This document shows, in pieces, positions 44,451 through 52,806 of a DNA stretch of 64,000 nt. This DNA comes from CAJQQY01 sp964564545. Lineage in GTDB: Bacteria; Bacteroidota; Bacteroidia; Chitinophagales; Saprospiraceae. The translations under genes and the position numbers were made by a program. Every line of letters begins with the position of its first letter. Position 1 is the stretch's first letter. The DNA lies in assembly GCA_964564545.1 (NCBI GenBank), contig CAZMBP010000074.1:1-64000 (forward strand), written 5' to 3'. The notes beneath the pieces were generated by a model. It had not been told where the DNA came from and did no database searches. It saw nothing but the letters and a program-made list of their open reading frames with translations.

Positions 44451-45953
44451 ATGGAAGTCTCCAAAGTAATTGCTCTAGGACTCTATGTACTCATTTTATT
44501 TCTCATCGGATATTTTGCCTCTCGTCGAGTCAAAAGTATGAGTGACTTTTATGTAGGAGGAAAAAATATGGGTTTTTGGGCAGTCGCTTTTTCCGCACGG
44601 GCAACAGGTGAATCAGGTTGGTTGTTAATTGGTTTGACAGGAATGGGTGCTATTTCTGGGATGTCTACCTACTGGGTAGTAGTCGGAGAAGTTTTAGGAG
44701 TAGCAATTTCATGGTGGTTTATGGCAAAGAAATTTAAAAGAAAAACAGATGAATATCAAGCCATTACGATCCCCGATTATTTAGAAAGTCATTTTCAATC
44801 AAAGACAAAAACACTTCGGATTTTAGCCTCCACTATTCTTTCCGTATTTGTAATTATTTATGTGAGTTCCCAAATTGATGTTACTGGAAAAGCCTTCGAA
44901 TCTATGATGGGCATAGATTACTTTATAGGTGCAATTATCGGCTTTTTCATAGTGTTGACCTATATTTTTATTGGTGGATTTGTAGCTGCAGTTTGGTCAG
45001 ACTTATTTCAAGGACTATTGATGTTTTTTGGATTATTACTACTACCTATTGTAGTTTATTTTTCAATGGATGGAACCGCAGGTATAATCGAAAGCCTATA
45101 TTTAATTGATCCTGCATTGACCAACCCTTGGGGAACGAGTGATGACACTTGGATGAATGTTGCTACGATGTTAGGATTTGCGATGATCGGTTTAGGATTT
45201 CTAGGGTCTCCTCAAGTATATGTTCGTTTTATGTCTATCAAAAACGAAAATGAAATTGATAAAGGAAAATGGGTGGCAGTTATTTTTACTTTATTAACAG
45301 ATGCAGCAGCCGTAACGATTGGTATTTTAGCTCGTATATTATTTACTGAAAGTGGACAAGATCCTGAAGCGATTTTAGGAAATGCTGGTGAAGATGTCTT
45401 ATCTATTATGACTGAAAACTTCTTGCCTTATGTTTTAGTTGCCATCTATGTTGCGGTAGTGCTTTCTGCCATCATGTCTACTATTGATTCATTGTTAGTT
45501 ATTGCTTCTAGCGCGATCACACGAGATTTTTATCAAAAAATATTTCATCCAAATATTCCAGATAAAGACTTAACTAAAATGTCTCGATTAGTCACCTTAT
45601 TAATGGCTATTTTGGCATTAGCTATTGCTCTTATTATAGCAATGAATTCTCCAGATCGTACTGTCTTTTGGATGGTTATATTTGGATGGTCGGGTATTGC
45701 TGCTTCCTTCTGTCCTGTCATTATTTTATCATTGTTTTGGAAAGGTTATTCAGAAGCTGGTGCGATTGCGTCTATGATTGCAGGATTCTTATGTGTGCCA
45801 TTCTTTAAGTTTGTGGTGGCAAATATGGAAGGAATTGGTCCCTACTTTGTGAAGCTCGATGTATTAGCACCTTCATTTTTAATTTCGATGATTGTGGGGT
45901 GGGTGTTTTCGAAGTTATTTCCTAAACAATTGAACCGTCAAAAAAGTATTTAA
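44451..45953 (+). CDS. Sodium:solute symporter (SSS family, PutP-like)
   Basis: A 500-aa membrane protein with about 13 transmembrane helices. The N-terminus (ASRRVKSMSDFYVGGKNMGFWAVAFSARATGESGWLLIGLTGMGA) matches PutP-type symporters, and GSPQVYVRFMSIKNENEI with LSAIMSTIDSLLVIASSAITRDF is the Na-site region and signature of the family. PutP itself carries proline. Here, next to the dioxygenase/decarboxylase pair, cysteine, a sulfinate or hypotaurine/taurine are possible substrates, though uptake of an unrelated amino acid is equally open. It may have its own promoter, as a palindrome separates it from the decarboxylase. Confidence 0.9.
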   Translation: MEVSKVIALGLYVLILFLIGYFASRRVKSMSDFYVGGKNMGFWAVAFSARATGESGWLLIGLTGMGAISGMSTYWVVVGEVLGVAISWWFMAKKFKRKTDEYQAITIPDYLESHFQSKTKTLRILASTILSVFVIIYVSSQIDVTGKAFESMMGIDYFIGAIIGFFIVLTYIFIGGFVAAVWSDLFQGLLMFFGLLLLPIVVYFSMDGTAGIIESLYLIDPALTNPWGTSDDTWMNVATMLGFAMIGLGFLGSPQVYVRFMSIKNENEIDKGKWVAVIFTLLTDAAAVTIGILARILFTESGQDPEAILGNAGEDVLSIMTENFLPYVLVAIYVAVVLSAIMSTIDSLLVIASSAITRDFYQKIFHPNIPDKDLTKMSRLVTLLMAILALAIALIIAMNSPDRTVFWMVIFGWSGIAASFCPVIILSLFWKGYSEAGAIASMIAGFLCVPFFKFVVANMEGIGPYFVKLDVLAPSFLISMIVGWVFSKLFPKQLNRQKSI

Positions 45954-46305
45954 AATAAAATTAGTTGTTTCTATTCCATACAATGAAGTTGTTTTAAAAT
46001 GTAAAATAACTATTCACGCAAAAACTACGATCATGCTGTAAGCATTCCGAAAATATCTTGCTCAATGAATCTACCAAAATCATAATCTGCACTTCCGAAT
46101 CCACTTTCAAAAGCTTAGGTTTTCAACCTGTAGACTTATTGAATTATTAATTCGAAAATACTCACATATTCCACCACCTAAAAGATAACTCTCTCTTTAG
46201 CTTTATTTTTAAAATAACCTGTTGCGTTTCATACGTAATAAGTTATTTAATTTCACTATAAATTATTTAATAAAAATTAAATTTGTTTATCTCGCCACAA
46301 TTCGC
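45954..46305. other. Intergenic stretch after the symporter gene
   Basis: No gene recognised. It begins with AATGAAGTTGTTTTAAAA (45982-45999), also found in the loop of the palindrome at 44351-44417. The rest has no clear terminator or RNA structure. Confidence 0.3.
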
Positions 46306-46313
46306 TATTTTCG
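46282..46313 (+). promoter_or_regulatory. Promoter TTTG-N20-TATTTTCG
   Basis: TTTG at 46282-46285 and TATTTTCG at 46306-46313 (one mismatch to TAnnTTTG) at ideal 20-nt spacing, 36 bases before the ArsC-like gene. Confidence 0.45.
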
Positions 46314-46348
46314 TAAACCTACTCTCGTAACCTTAAAAATAAAATAAG

Positions 46349-46729
46349 ATGAGAACGAATAATCGTGAAATTTTAATCTACTACAATCCAGATTCTGTTT
46401 CAGACCGAAAAATGGTAGCACATGCACAAGGAATGTCTACTTATATTAAAACATATTCTCATGCAAAATCTCCATCAACTGGTACTAGTTGGCAAATGAT
46501 TTTACGATCATTGGATGTTCATCCCAAAGATCTTTTAAATAAGGCTCATCCATATTATCAAGAAAATATTCGGGGTCGAGAATTTAATGAGGAAGACTGG
46601 TTGACGGTATTAGCCAACAACCCGGATCTAATCAAAGCTCCCATTGCCGTTAGAGGTAGGCGTGCAATTTTATGCAGTAGTCCTACTGATATTTACAAAC
46701 TCACAGCACCTAGTGCGCCTTCTGTTTAA
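46349..46729 (+). CDS. ArsC/Spx-family protein lacking the catalytic cysteine
   Basis: A 126-aa thioredoxin-fold protein of the arsenate reductase/Spx group. The N-terminal ILIYYNPDSVSDRKM corresponds to IxIYHNPxCSxSR in ArsC, but the Cys is replaced (NPDSVSDR); the only Cys is at LCSS near the C-terminus. The end, IKAPIAVRGRRAILCSSPTDIYKL, matches the ArsC/Spx C-terminal strand-helix. Reductase activity is therefore unlikely; a regulatory role like Spx is possible. It stands alone, with its own promoter, upstream of the long palindrome. Confidence 0.75.
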   Translation: MRTNNREILIYYNPDSVSDRKMVAHAQGMSTYIKTYSHAKSPSTGTSWQMILRSLDVHPKDLLNKAHPYYQENIRGREFNEEDWLTVLANNPDLIKAPIAVRGRRAILCSSPTDIYKLTAPSAPSV

Positions 46730-46828
46730 GCATTATACAGAAGTGTGAATTTAAACAAACAACTTCTTCTCACCCACAAAAGTCCTGAATAAATATTCCT
46801 AATTTATTCGGGATTTTTTTATGGAAAT

Positions 46829-47000
46829 AGATCGCTTCGCTGTCAGAAATCAGATCAGTCGCTTTGCTCCTTGCGAGAAGTCAGACTGACGATAGTTATT
46901 TGGTTGACTATCAGATGATAGACATTAGGCATCTCATTGTCAGTCTGTTTTCTGACAGTAAGCGCAGCGCACGATCTGACCTCTGACAGCAAAGCGATCT
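46829..47000. repeat. 172-bp imperfect palindrome with 62-nt arms
   Basis: Arms 46829-46890 and 46939-47000 match at 47 of 62 positions, with identical outer words AGATCGCTT and GCTGTCAGA and inner words CAGACTGAC. The 48-nt centre has its own 6-bp stem GATAGT/ACTATC. It sits 36 bases from the -7 box of the DUF3127 gene. Size and arm length fit a MITE-like element; it holds no gene. Confidence 0.8.
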
Positions 47001-47035
47001 CTTTTCTTTTTTTTCTCAAATCCCTCAACTTTTTG

Positions 47036-47043
47036 TATCTTTG
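47036..47043 (+). promoter_or_regulatory. -7 box TATCTTTG for the DUF3127 gene
   Basis: Exact TAnnTTTG match 47 bases before the start codon; no -33 TTTG at normal spacing. Confidence 0.55.
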
Positions 47044-47089
47044 TGCCGCTAAAAAAATAATTTTCATCTTATAAAAAATAACAAATATT

Positions 47090-47479
47090 ATGGCAGCATA
47101 CGAAGCAGAAGGTAAATTGTACAAAAAAATGGACACTCAACAAATAACAGATACTTTCAAAAAACGAGAGTTTGTTGTTGAGATGGTTGATGGTGCATAC
47201 ACTCAATTAGTAAAATTTCAGATGGTGCAAAACAACTGTGAAAAACTTGATGGATTTAATGAAGGAGACGATGTAAAAGTTACCTTCAATTTAAGAGGAC
47301 GAGAATGGACAAGTCCACAGGGTGAAGTTAAATACTTTAGTACTTTGGATGCATGGAAAATTGATTCGCAAAGCGTAGCTCCTGCTCAACAAGCAGCTCC
47401 AGTTAGTGCTCCTACAAATATTCCATCACCAACTGATGCTCCTCCTGCAGCACAAAGTAATGACGATTTACCTTTTTAA
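47090..47479 (+). CDS. DUF3127 protein with SSB-like C-terminal tip
   Basis: A 129-aa protein matching the DUF3127 family: EAEGKLYKKMDTQQITDTFKKREFVVE, FQMVQNNCEKLDGFNEGDDVKVTFNLRGREW and YFSTLDAWKI, an OB-fold-like layout (residues 3-97). A Pro/Ala/Gln-rich linker follows, ending SNDDLPF, which resembles the acidic tip of single-stranded-DNA-binding proteins (DDDLPF/DDIPF) that recruits repair enzymes. It probably acts with nucleic acid, but no function is established. Not an ssb itself: the core differs. Confidence 0.8.
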   Translation: MAAYEAEGKLYKKMDTQQITDTFKKREFVVEMVDGAYTQLVKFQMVQNNCEKLDGFNEGDDVKVTFNLRGREWTSPQGEVKYFSTLDAWKIDSQSVAPAQQAAPVSAPTNIPSPTDAPPAAQSNDDLPF

Positions 47480-47504
47480 GAAAAGGATAAATTTTGAATA
47501 ATCT

Positions 47505-47643
47505 TTTTAGTGTATAAACACGCTTTATTAGCCTAAAGAAAAGGGCTGAGTCGTTTTGATAACTAATGCCGATACACTAATGCCTCAGAATTTGCTCAGC
47601 CCCCAACTTAACATCCTCTTCCAAGAAGAGGATGTTTTTTTTT
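47505..47643 (+). ncRNA. Candidate structured RNA upstream of a terminator
   Basis: A 139-nt stretch after the DUF3127 gene, ending in a rho-independent terminator (47610-47643). Two helices can form: TTAGTGTAT (47508-47516) with ATACACTAA (47572-47580), and GGGCTGAG (47543-47550) with CTCAGCCC (47595-47602). They interleave, so together they make a pseudoknot. A 9-nt direct repeat ACTAATGCC is at 47562 and 47576. A near -7 box TAAATTTTG (one extra base) is at 47488. I cannot name the family; a 3' untranslated region is an alternative. Confidence 0.35.
47610..47643 (+). terminator. Terminator after the DUF3127 gene / candidate RNA
   Basis: An 11-bp perfect stem AACATCCTCTT/AAGAGGATGTT with a 5-nt loop and a long T-run. 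Confidence 0.85.
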
Positions 47644-47682
47644 GCGTAAGTTCACCTTCAAATTATATTGTTTTAACTCAAT

Positions 47683-48912
47683 ATGGATTTCAAAAAAGAC
47701 AAACAATATTTTAAATTTTGTTCTTATGGATTTTTAAAGAATCTAAGATTCTTTGATGCATTCCTTTTACTTTTCTTTTTAGAAAATGGAATTCCCTTTA
47801 CTCAAATTGGAATTATTTACGCTACCCGAGAAATCATTATTAATCTTTTTGAAATTCCATCAGGAATAATTGCCGATACGTATGGTCGGAAAAACTCCCT
47901 TATTGCTGCATTCTCAGCTTACATCTTTTCTTTTTTGTTTTTCTATTTTATGAATGATTTTTATTGGTTTGTCGTGGCCATTATTCTTTATGGAATGGGG
48001 GATGCTTTTCGTTCAGGAACACACAAAGGGATGATAATGGATTATTTGAGATTAAATAATTGGGAGGATCAAAAAGTCAATTATTACGGACACACTCGTT
48101 CTTGGTCGCAAAAAGGCTCTGCCATTTCAGCGCTCTTCGCTGGAGTTCTAGTTTTATATTCAGGAAGTTATCGAAGCATATTTTTATATTCAGTTATTCC
48201 TTATTTGCTTAATTTTTTAAATATTTATTCTTATCCAAATGAGTTGAATTTTTCTTTAAAAAAGAAAAGTAGCAAACCTAAAAAAACAATTGGCGCAAAC
48301 TTTAGATCTTTTTTCCACATAATCCGACAACCAAAAGTATTTCGAATCATTAATTCTACGGCGCTTCATTCTTCTTATCTAAAAGCTATCAAAGATTATA
48401 TTCAACCTTTAATGTTGAATGTTATTTTGATGATTCCTTTGATGATGGATTTAGATGAAAAAAGAAAAAGTGGTTTAGTCATTGGAATCATTTACTTTAT
48501 TATTTTTCTTTTAACTTCTTATGCGTCTAAAAATTCATTTAAAGTTGCTCAATTACCTTTCAAAAACATTTCAAAATTGACTTTACTTATGGGTCTTTTT
48601 GCAGGGATGATTTGTGGAGTTTTATATAATTATGAGCTTTGGATTTTATCCTTAATTGCTTTTATTTTTATTTATATTTTAGAAAACATTCGGAAACCTT
48701 TGCTCACAGGCGAGATTGCAGATAACGTTCCCAATGAAATTTTGACATCAGTTCTTTCAGGTCAATCTTTTTACCAAACCATATTAACATCACTTATCGC
48801 AGTCGCTTTAGGTGTTTTAGTCGATTACTTTGGAATGGGTCTTTCATTTATTCTCATTTCGAGTTTTCTAATATTACTTTCATTTCTCCACATCAAACCA
48901 ACAAGAAATTAA
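47683..48912 (+). CDS. Major facilitator superfamily transporter
   Basis: A 409-aa protein with about 12 hydrophobic helices. The early segment LRFFDAFLLLFFLENGIPFTQIGIIYATREIIINLFEIPSGIIADTYGRKNSLI carries the MFS motif A-like loop DTYGRK between helices 2 and 3. Substrate unknown; the family includes exporters of drugs and small metabolites. It ends one base before the stop of the convergent CotH-like gene, with no terminator in the gap. Confidence 0.85.
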   Translation: MDFKKDKQYFKFCSYGFLKNLRFFDAFLLLFFLENGIPFTQIGIIYATREIIINLFEIPSGIIADTYGRKNSLIAAFSAYIFSFLFFYFMNDFYWFVVAIILYGMGDAFRSGTHKGMIMDYLRLNNWEDQKVNYYGHTRSWSQKGSAISALFAGVLVLYSGSYRSIFLYSVIPYLLNFLNIYSYPNELNFSLKKKSSKPKKTIGANFRSFFHIIRQPKVFRIINSTALHSSYLKAIKDYIQPLMLNVILMIPLMMDLDEKRKSGLVIGIIYFIIFLLTSYASKNSFKVAQLPFKNISKLTLLMGLFAGMICGVLYNYELWILSLIAFIFIYILENIRKPLLTGEIADNVPNEILTSVLSGQSFYQTILTSLIAVALGVLVDYFGMGLSFILISSFLILLSFLHIKPTRN

Positions 48913-48913
48913 A

Positions 48914-50104
48914 TTATTTCACTACATCAGAAACAACTTGTTCTCGTTCTTGAAATAAGGTGAGCAATTTATCTATTTCAATATTCCATTCAATCATCGT
49001 ACTAGGAGCTTGGTATTTTTTAATTTGGATTTGAATTTCTGAATAAATATTAGCCATATTTTCATCAACTATTGGTTTGAAATTATCATATGAAATAATT
49101 CCGCTGTCTACCAGCGAGCGATACCTATTCCAAAAAGCTTGTTGGAAACCCTCCTCTTTGTAAAAAATAAAAAACAAATCGGTAAGTATATTTGGAAACC
49201 GTTTATCTTCAATAATATTGAGTGGTTCTTTATTTACTCTAAGTCTCAATGCTCCATCTAAATCAAATAATACAAACCTAAATTTCCCCTGATCAATCGC
49301 GTAAAACCGAGCATTATTATGTGGCCAATCTACGTTCGCTATGTAGGATTGATAAATCATGTAGTCGATAAAATTTTCGATATCAAGTTCATCTTTTAAG
49401 TAGTTTAGATTCCCTTCTTCTATCGCTTGAACGAACGCATCAATTCGATCAAAATCACCATCCTTCTTGATAAGTTCATGAGTCGTAATTTTAGCTAAAG
49501 TAACCGCACTTTTTTTAACACCATGAAGTCCTGCCATCCCATGCGAATTAGCTTCTGTTCTTAAATTCAATACCCCATGAAAATCATTGTTAATATAAAC
49601 AAGGACTGGCTCTCCATAAGTAAGATCTAAATTCAAATCAGCATTAATGGCCAATTGAGTCAGACTCAAATCTTTCATCATCGTTTTCACAAAATCATTC
49701 CCAGAGTTTCTCAATCGAATAGCCTTAATTTTGTCTATATTATGATGGGAAAGAATTTTACTTGGATTAATTAGTGAGCGATCACTATTATCATACTTAT
49801 CTTCAAACTTAACTCCTAAAGTTTTCAATGGAAATCTAGTAGAAAAACCACCTTTAACTTCCAATTCAACCTCCTCATTTTCTATTACTAAAACTCCATT
49901 TCGAAACATATTAAATCGCCCTTCAATTTCAATTTCTTCTTCATACGCTTCGTTCATTTTGTTAAATTCATCGCGATCTACCTCGATATTGATCACAGGT
50001 AACTCCGCTTTTACTTCCGAAATATCTAATAATTCAAAATCCTCGTTGAACTTGGTACAACTAAAAATTAATGTCAACATTAAAAAAAATAGTAAATTCT
50101 TCAT
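48914..50104 (-). CDS. CotH-family lipoprotein (CotH kinase-like)
   Basis: A 396-aa lipoprotein (lipobox IFSC, Cys16). Family features: VKGGFSTRFPLKTLGVKFEDK, KAIRLRNSGNDFVKTMMKDLS, VYINNDFHGVLNLRTEAN and the kinase-like core SYIANVDWPHNNARFYAIDQGKFRFVLFDLDGAL with DxD-type metal ligand positions. CotH is an atypical kinase phosphorylating spore coat in Bacillus; Bacteroidota homologues are secreted and uncharacterised. It starts 3 bases after the barrel gene at 50108, so the two form an operon and may work together at the outer membrane. Confidence 0.87.
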   Translation of the reverse strand: MKNLLFFLMLTLIFSCTKFNEDFELLDISEVKAELPVINIEVDRDEFNKMNEAYEEEIEIEGRFNMFRNGVLVIENEEVELEVKGGFSTRFPLKTLGVKFEDKYDNSDRSLINPSKILSHHNIDKIKAIRLRNSGNDFVKTMMKDLSLTQLAINADLNLDLTYGEPVLVYINNDFHGVLNLRTEANSHGMAGLHGVKKSAVTLAKITTHELIKKDGDFDRIDAFVQAIEEGNLNYLKDELDIENFIDYMIYQSYIANVDWPHNNARFYAIDQGKFRFVLFDLDGALRLRVNKEPLNIIEDKRFPNILTDLFFIFYKEEGFQQAFWNRYRSLVDSGIISYDNFKPIVDENMANIYSEIQIQIKKYQAPSTMIEWNIEIDKLLTLFQEREQVVSDVVK

Positions 50105-50107
50105 AGC

Positions 50108-50692
50108 TTATTTTTTTGCTTTTCTTCTTTTATTAAATCGCTTTTCTATACCAATTAAAACTGCAAATTTTGGGTCGTTTAAAAAAAATGCATCTGGCAT
50201 ATTTCGTAAATTAAAATCTGCATTTGCAGTCAGAGACCATTGATTAGTTAATAAATATTTCATCCCTGCCGAATAGTCAACTCTCCATAAATACCTATAC
50301 CCTAATCTAAAATCAGGATCAAGAAAATCTAAGTTATTTTGAAAATTAAAACCAGTAGAGACTCTCCATTTTTCAGTTAGAGGAAAGGTTACTCTTAATG
50401 GAAATACAAATCGTATCGTAGAAACATTAAACTTATCACCGTTTCTACTACCCGAAGAAAAAATGGTTTTGCCAGCGATTCCAAGCGATAAATAATTTTT
50501 CTTAAATGAGAATAATCTCAATGCCCCACCAAAGGTGATGACATAACCTCTAGAGTTTTTAATTCTTCCATTATTAATTTGAAGAGAATTATTAAAAGAA
50601 TACCCCGTATTCATAAAAATAGAACCTCGAGATTGCGCTTCAACCTCCGATGTTATAAAAAATAAAAAAAGTAAGAGGTATATTTTTTTCAT
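50108..50692 (-). CDS. Small outer-membrane beta-barrel protein
   Basis: A 194-aa protein with a signal peptide (1-20, ends VEAQ) and alternating amphipathic strands with aromatic girdle residues (for example SLGIAGKTIFSSG, RVTFPLTEKWRVSTGFNF, LRNMPDAFFLN). It ends with a strongly basic tail (FNKRRKAKK), so the barrel does not end in the usual aromatic residue. No specific family recognised. Upstream partner of the CotH-like gene, with a 3-base gap. Confidence 0.7.
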   Translation of the reverse strand: MKKIYLLLFLFFITSEVEAQSRGSIFMNTGYSFNNSLQINNGRIKNSRGYVITFGGALRLFSFKKNYLSLGIAGKTIFSSGSRNGDKFNVSTIRFVFPLRVTFPLTEKWRVSTGFNFQNNLDFLDPDFRLGYRYLWRVDYSAGMKYLLTNQWSLTANADFNLRNMPDAFFLNDPKFAVLIGIEKRFNKRRKAKK

Positions 50693-51257
50693 AGCAAGTG
50701 TGTTAACTATTATGCTGACTTTGTTAAACCTTCCTTCTTGAAGTATTTAATTTTGTTCATCATCAGATTATGATGAAAGACGAAACCTACTCACATTAGG
50801 TTGGGCATTGTCATTACTTATTGAAATACAAATCTCAGTTCTTTGAATTATAAAGACTAACACATTTCGCAGAAAACTGAACATATTTCAAGAAACCTTC
50901 CTTCTATTTTCCTAACTCTCTTTCCTCTGCTCCAATCGTTAAGTATTTTATTGCTACCTATCACCTTTTGAGAATATTTATGCCTTTGTCATTTGTGACA
51001 AAAGAGTTTACCAATTAGTATATGGCTATTTTCGACTGCAAGATTAATGGAAAAAGGGAGTAATAGAATTGTTTTTCGTTGAAATGTCATTTTTTGCGGA
51101 TGAATTGTAGGATACGACTTGATCTTATCTTCATATAAATCAATAAGGAAAGACCACGCTTGTTAGATCTTGGCAGGGGGATTTCTTAAGGAAATAGATA
51201 TTCCATTAAGATAAGAAAGAACGACATTATGATTTGAAAGTTGAACTACATGAAGAC
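50693..51257. other. 565-base gap between the barrel and P450 genes
   Basis: No gene, promoter box or terminator that I can support. It contains several short inverted words around CTTATCTT/AAGATAAG (51120-51220) and one isolated ATGCTGACTTT (50711-50721) that resembles the edge of the GCTGACTTT repeat family. A small RNA or decayed repeat cannot be excluded. Confidence 0.3.
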
Positions 51258-52622
51258 TTACCTCCTTTCCAACTTAACCTCAACTCCCCCTTTCGGTCGA
51301 GTTGTTAATGAAATCAGCGGTTTAATTGGTTGATCAGAAACTAGGTTCAATCGAAATCGTTGAGTAGTCATCGCAATAATAAAAACAGCTTCCATCATCG
51401 CAAAACTATTTCCTAAACAAATTCTTGGTCCACCGCCAAAAGGCAAATAAGCAAAAGGATGTTGCTTCCGTTCCCTCTCTCTTTCAAACCGACGGGGATC
51501 AAAAGTTTCTGGATTTTCCCAAAAATCAGGATGACGATGTAAAAGATATGCACTAAAAAAAACTTCTCCTCCTTTCTTAATTATATATTTACCTAAAGTA
51601 TCATCTTCTTTAATTCCCCTTGGCAAAATCGGAACAGGAGGATACAATCGCAAAGTTTCCTTAAACACTTTTAAAGTGTATGAAAGATTCGAAAAATCTG
51701 CTGCTGTAGGTTTTTTCTTTCCCAAAACTTGGTCAACTTCCTCTTCTACTTTTTTACGAAAATTAGGTTGTTGAGAAAGTATCGCCCACAACCAAGACAT
51801 TGCATTGGCAGTCGTCTCATGTCCTGCAATAAAGACCGTCATCACTTCATCTCGCAATTCTGCATCATTTAATAATTCCCCTGTTTCTTCATCTTCAGCT
51901 TCCATAAGCATTTGTAAGAGATCATTATGCTTCTTAGCAGAAGTTCTTCTTTCTCGGATAATCCGAAAAATAATTGAATTTAGTTCATCTATATTCTTTT
52001 GATAGGCAGTATTTTTCTTTACTCTAAGTTGATGTAAAATCTGGATAGGAAAACTTGCTCTAAAGTTCGTTTCATCCAATAGTGGGGTAAATACATCTGC
52101 GACCGTTTGTACCTCTTCTTTGGACAAAGCTGTACTGAATAGGGCTTTTACCACTACCGTCAAAGTTAGTCGCATCATTGCATCAGTAACTTCTACTGTT
52201 TCATTTTTATCGCAAATCAATTCCCACTCATTTAACATATCTTCTATAGCATCAGTCATGATTTCTCCTAAACTAGAAATTCGATTTTTATGAAAAGACG
52301 GCTGTACTAATTTTCTTTTTCTTTTCCATACATCTCCTGTTGCAGTAAATGTACTTTCACCTAAAACTTTTTTTACAATACTAAATGCAACAGCTCGTTT
52401 AGTGTAGTTATCTACTTTTTGAACCAAAAGTTCTCTTACCAAATCTGGATGATTAACTAAATAAACTTCTCGCTTGAGTAATCGAAATTTGGCAACATCT
52501 CCATATTTATCGGATAAAGCCTGTAACCAATCTAATCGCTGAGGACTTGCAAGATTTAAAAGACTTCCAATTATAGGATAACCTACTGGTCCTTGAGGTA
52601 TAATATTTTTAGTCTCTGACAT
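51258..52622 (-). CDS. Cytochrome P450
   Basis: A 454-aa heme monooxygenase. I-helix oxygen-activation motif AGHETTAN, K-helix ETLRLYPP (ExxR), PERF-like DPRRFERERER, and heme loop FGGGPRICLGNSFA with the axial Cys. The N-terminus (PQGPVGYPIIGSLLNLASPQRLDWLQALSDKYGDVAKFRLL) and overall length are like the CYP102 heme domain or fatty-acid hydroxylases, but without a fused reductase. Cytoplasmic, no membrane anchor. Electron donors are not adjacent; a ferredoxin-NADP reductase-like gene is 10 kb away. Substrate unknown. Confidence 0.94.
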   Translation of the reverse strand: MSETKNIIPQGPVGYPIIGSLLNLASPQRLDWLQALSDKYGDVAKFRLLKREVYLVNHPDLVRELLVQKVDNYTKRAVAFSIVKKVLGESTFTATGDVWKRKRKLVQPSFHKNRISSLGEIMTDAIEDMLNEWELICDKNETVEVTDAMMRLTLTVVVKALFSTALSKEEVQTVADVFTPLLDETNFRASFPIQILHQLRVKKNTAYQKNIDELNSIIFRIIRERRTSAKKHNDLLQMLMEAEDEETGELLNDAELRDEVMTVFIAGHETTANAMSWLWAILSQQPNFRKKVEEEVDQVLGKKKPTAADFSNLSYTLKVFKETLRLYPPVPILPRGIKEDDTLGKYIIKKGGEVFFSAYLLHRHPDFWENPETFDPRRFERERERKQHPFAYLPFGGGPRICLGNSFAMMEAVFIIAMTTQRFRLNLVSDQPIKPLISLTTRPKGGVEVKLERR

Positions 52623-52806
52623 TAATATATTTGAGTAAAATTTATTCTTTCGATTTTAAAAGATATTGCAAAGAAAAACTTAATTATGTAAAATATGTAA
52701 TTGATTTTTTTGAAATAAATAAAAGCATCATTTCGTGTAAATTACACTTGTTTATTTTTTTCCAAAGTCAAACAATAACTTCTACATTTTTCTTATTTTA
52801 AACAAT

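Noticed and set aside
46349..46729. Functional arsenate reductase
   Set aside because: The catalytic cysteine is replaced by Ser/Val residues.
46855..47136. 93-codon minus-strand frame inside the long palindrome
   Set aside because: It spans the palindrome and the DUF3127 promoter and start, and shows no protein-like pattern.
47090..47479. Single-stranded-DNA-binding protein (ssb)
   Set aside because: Only the C-terminal tip is SSB-like; the core fits DUF3127.
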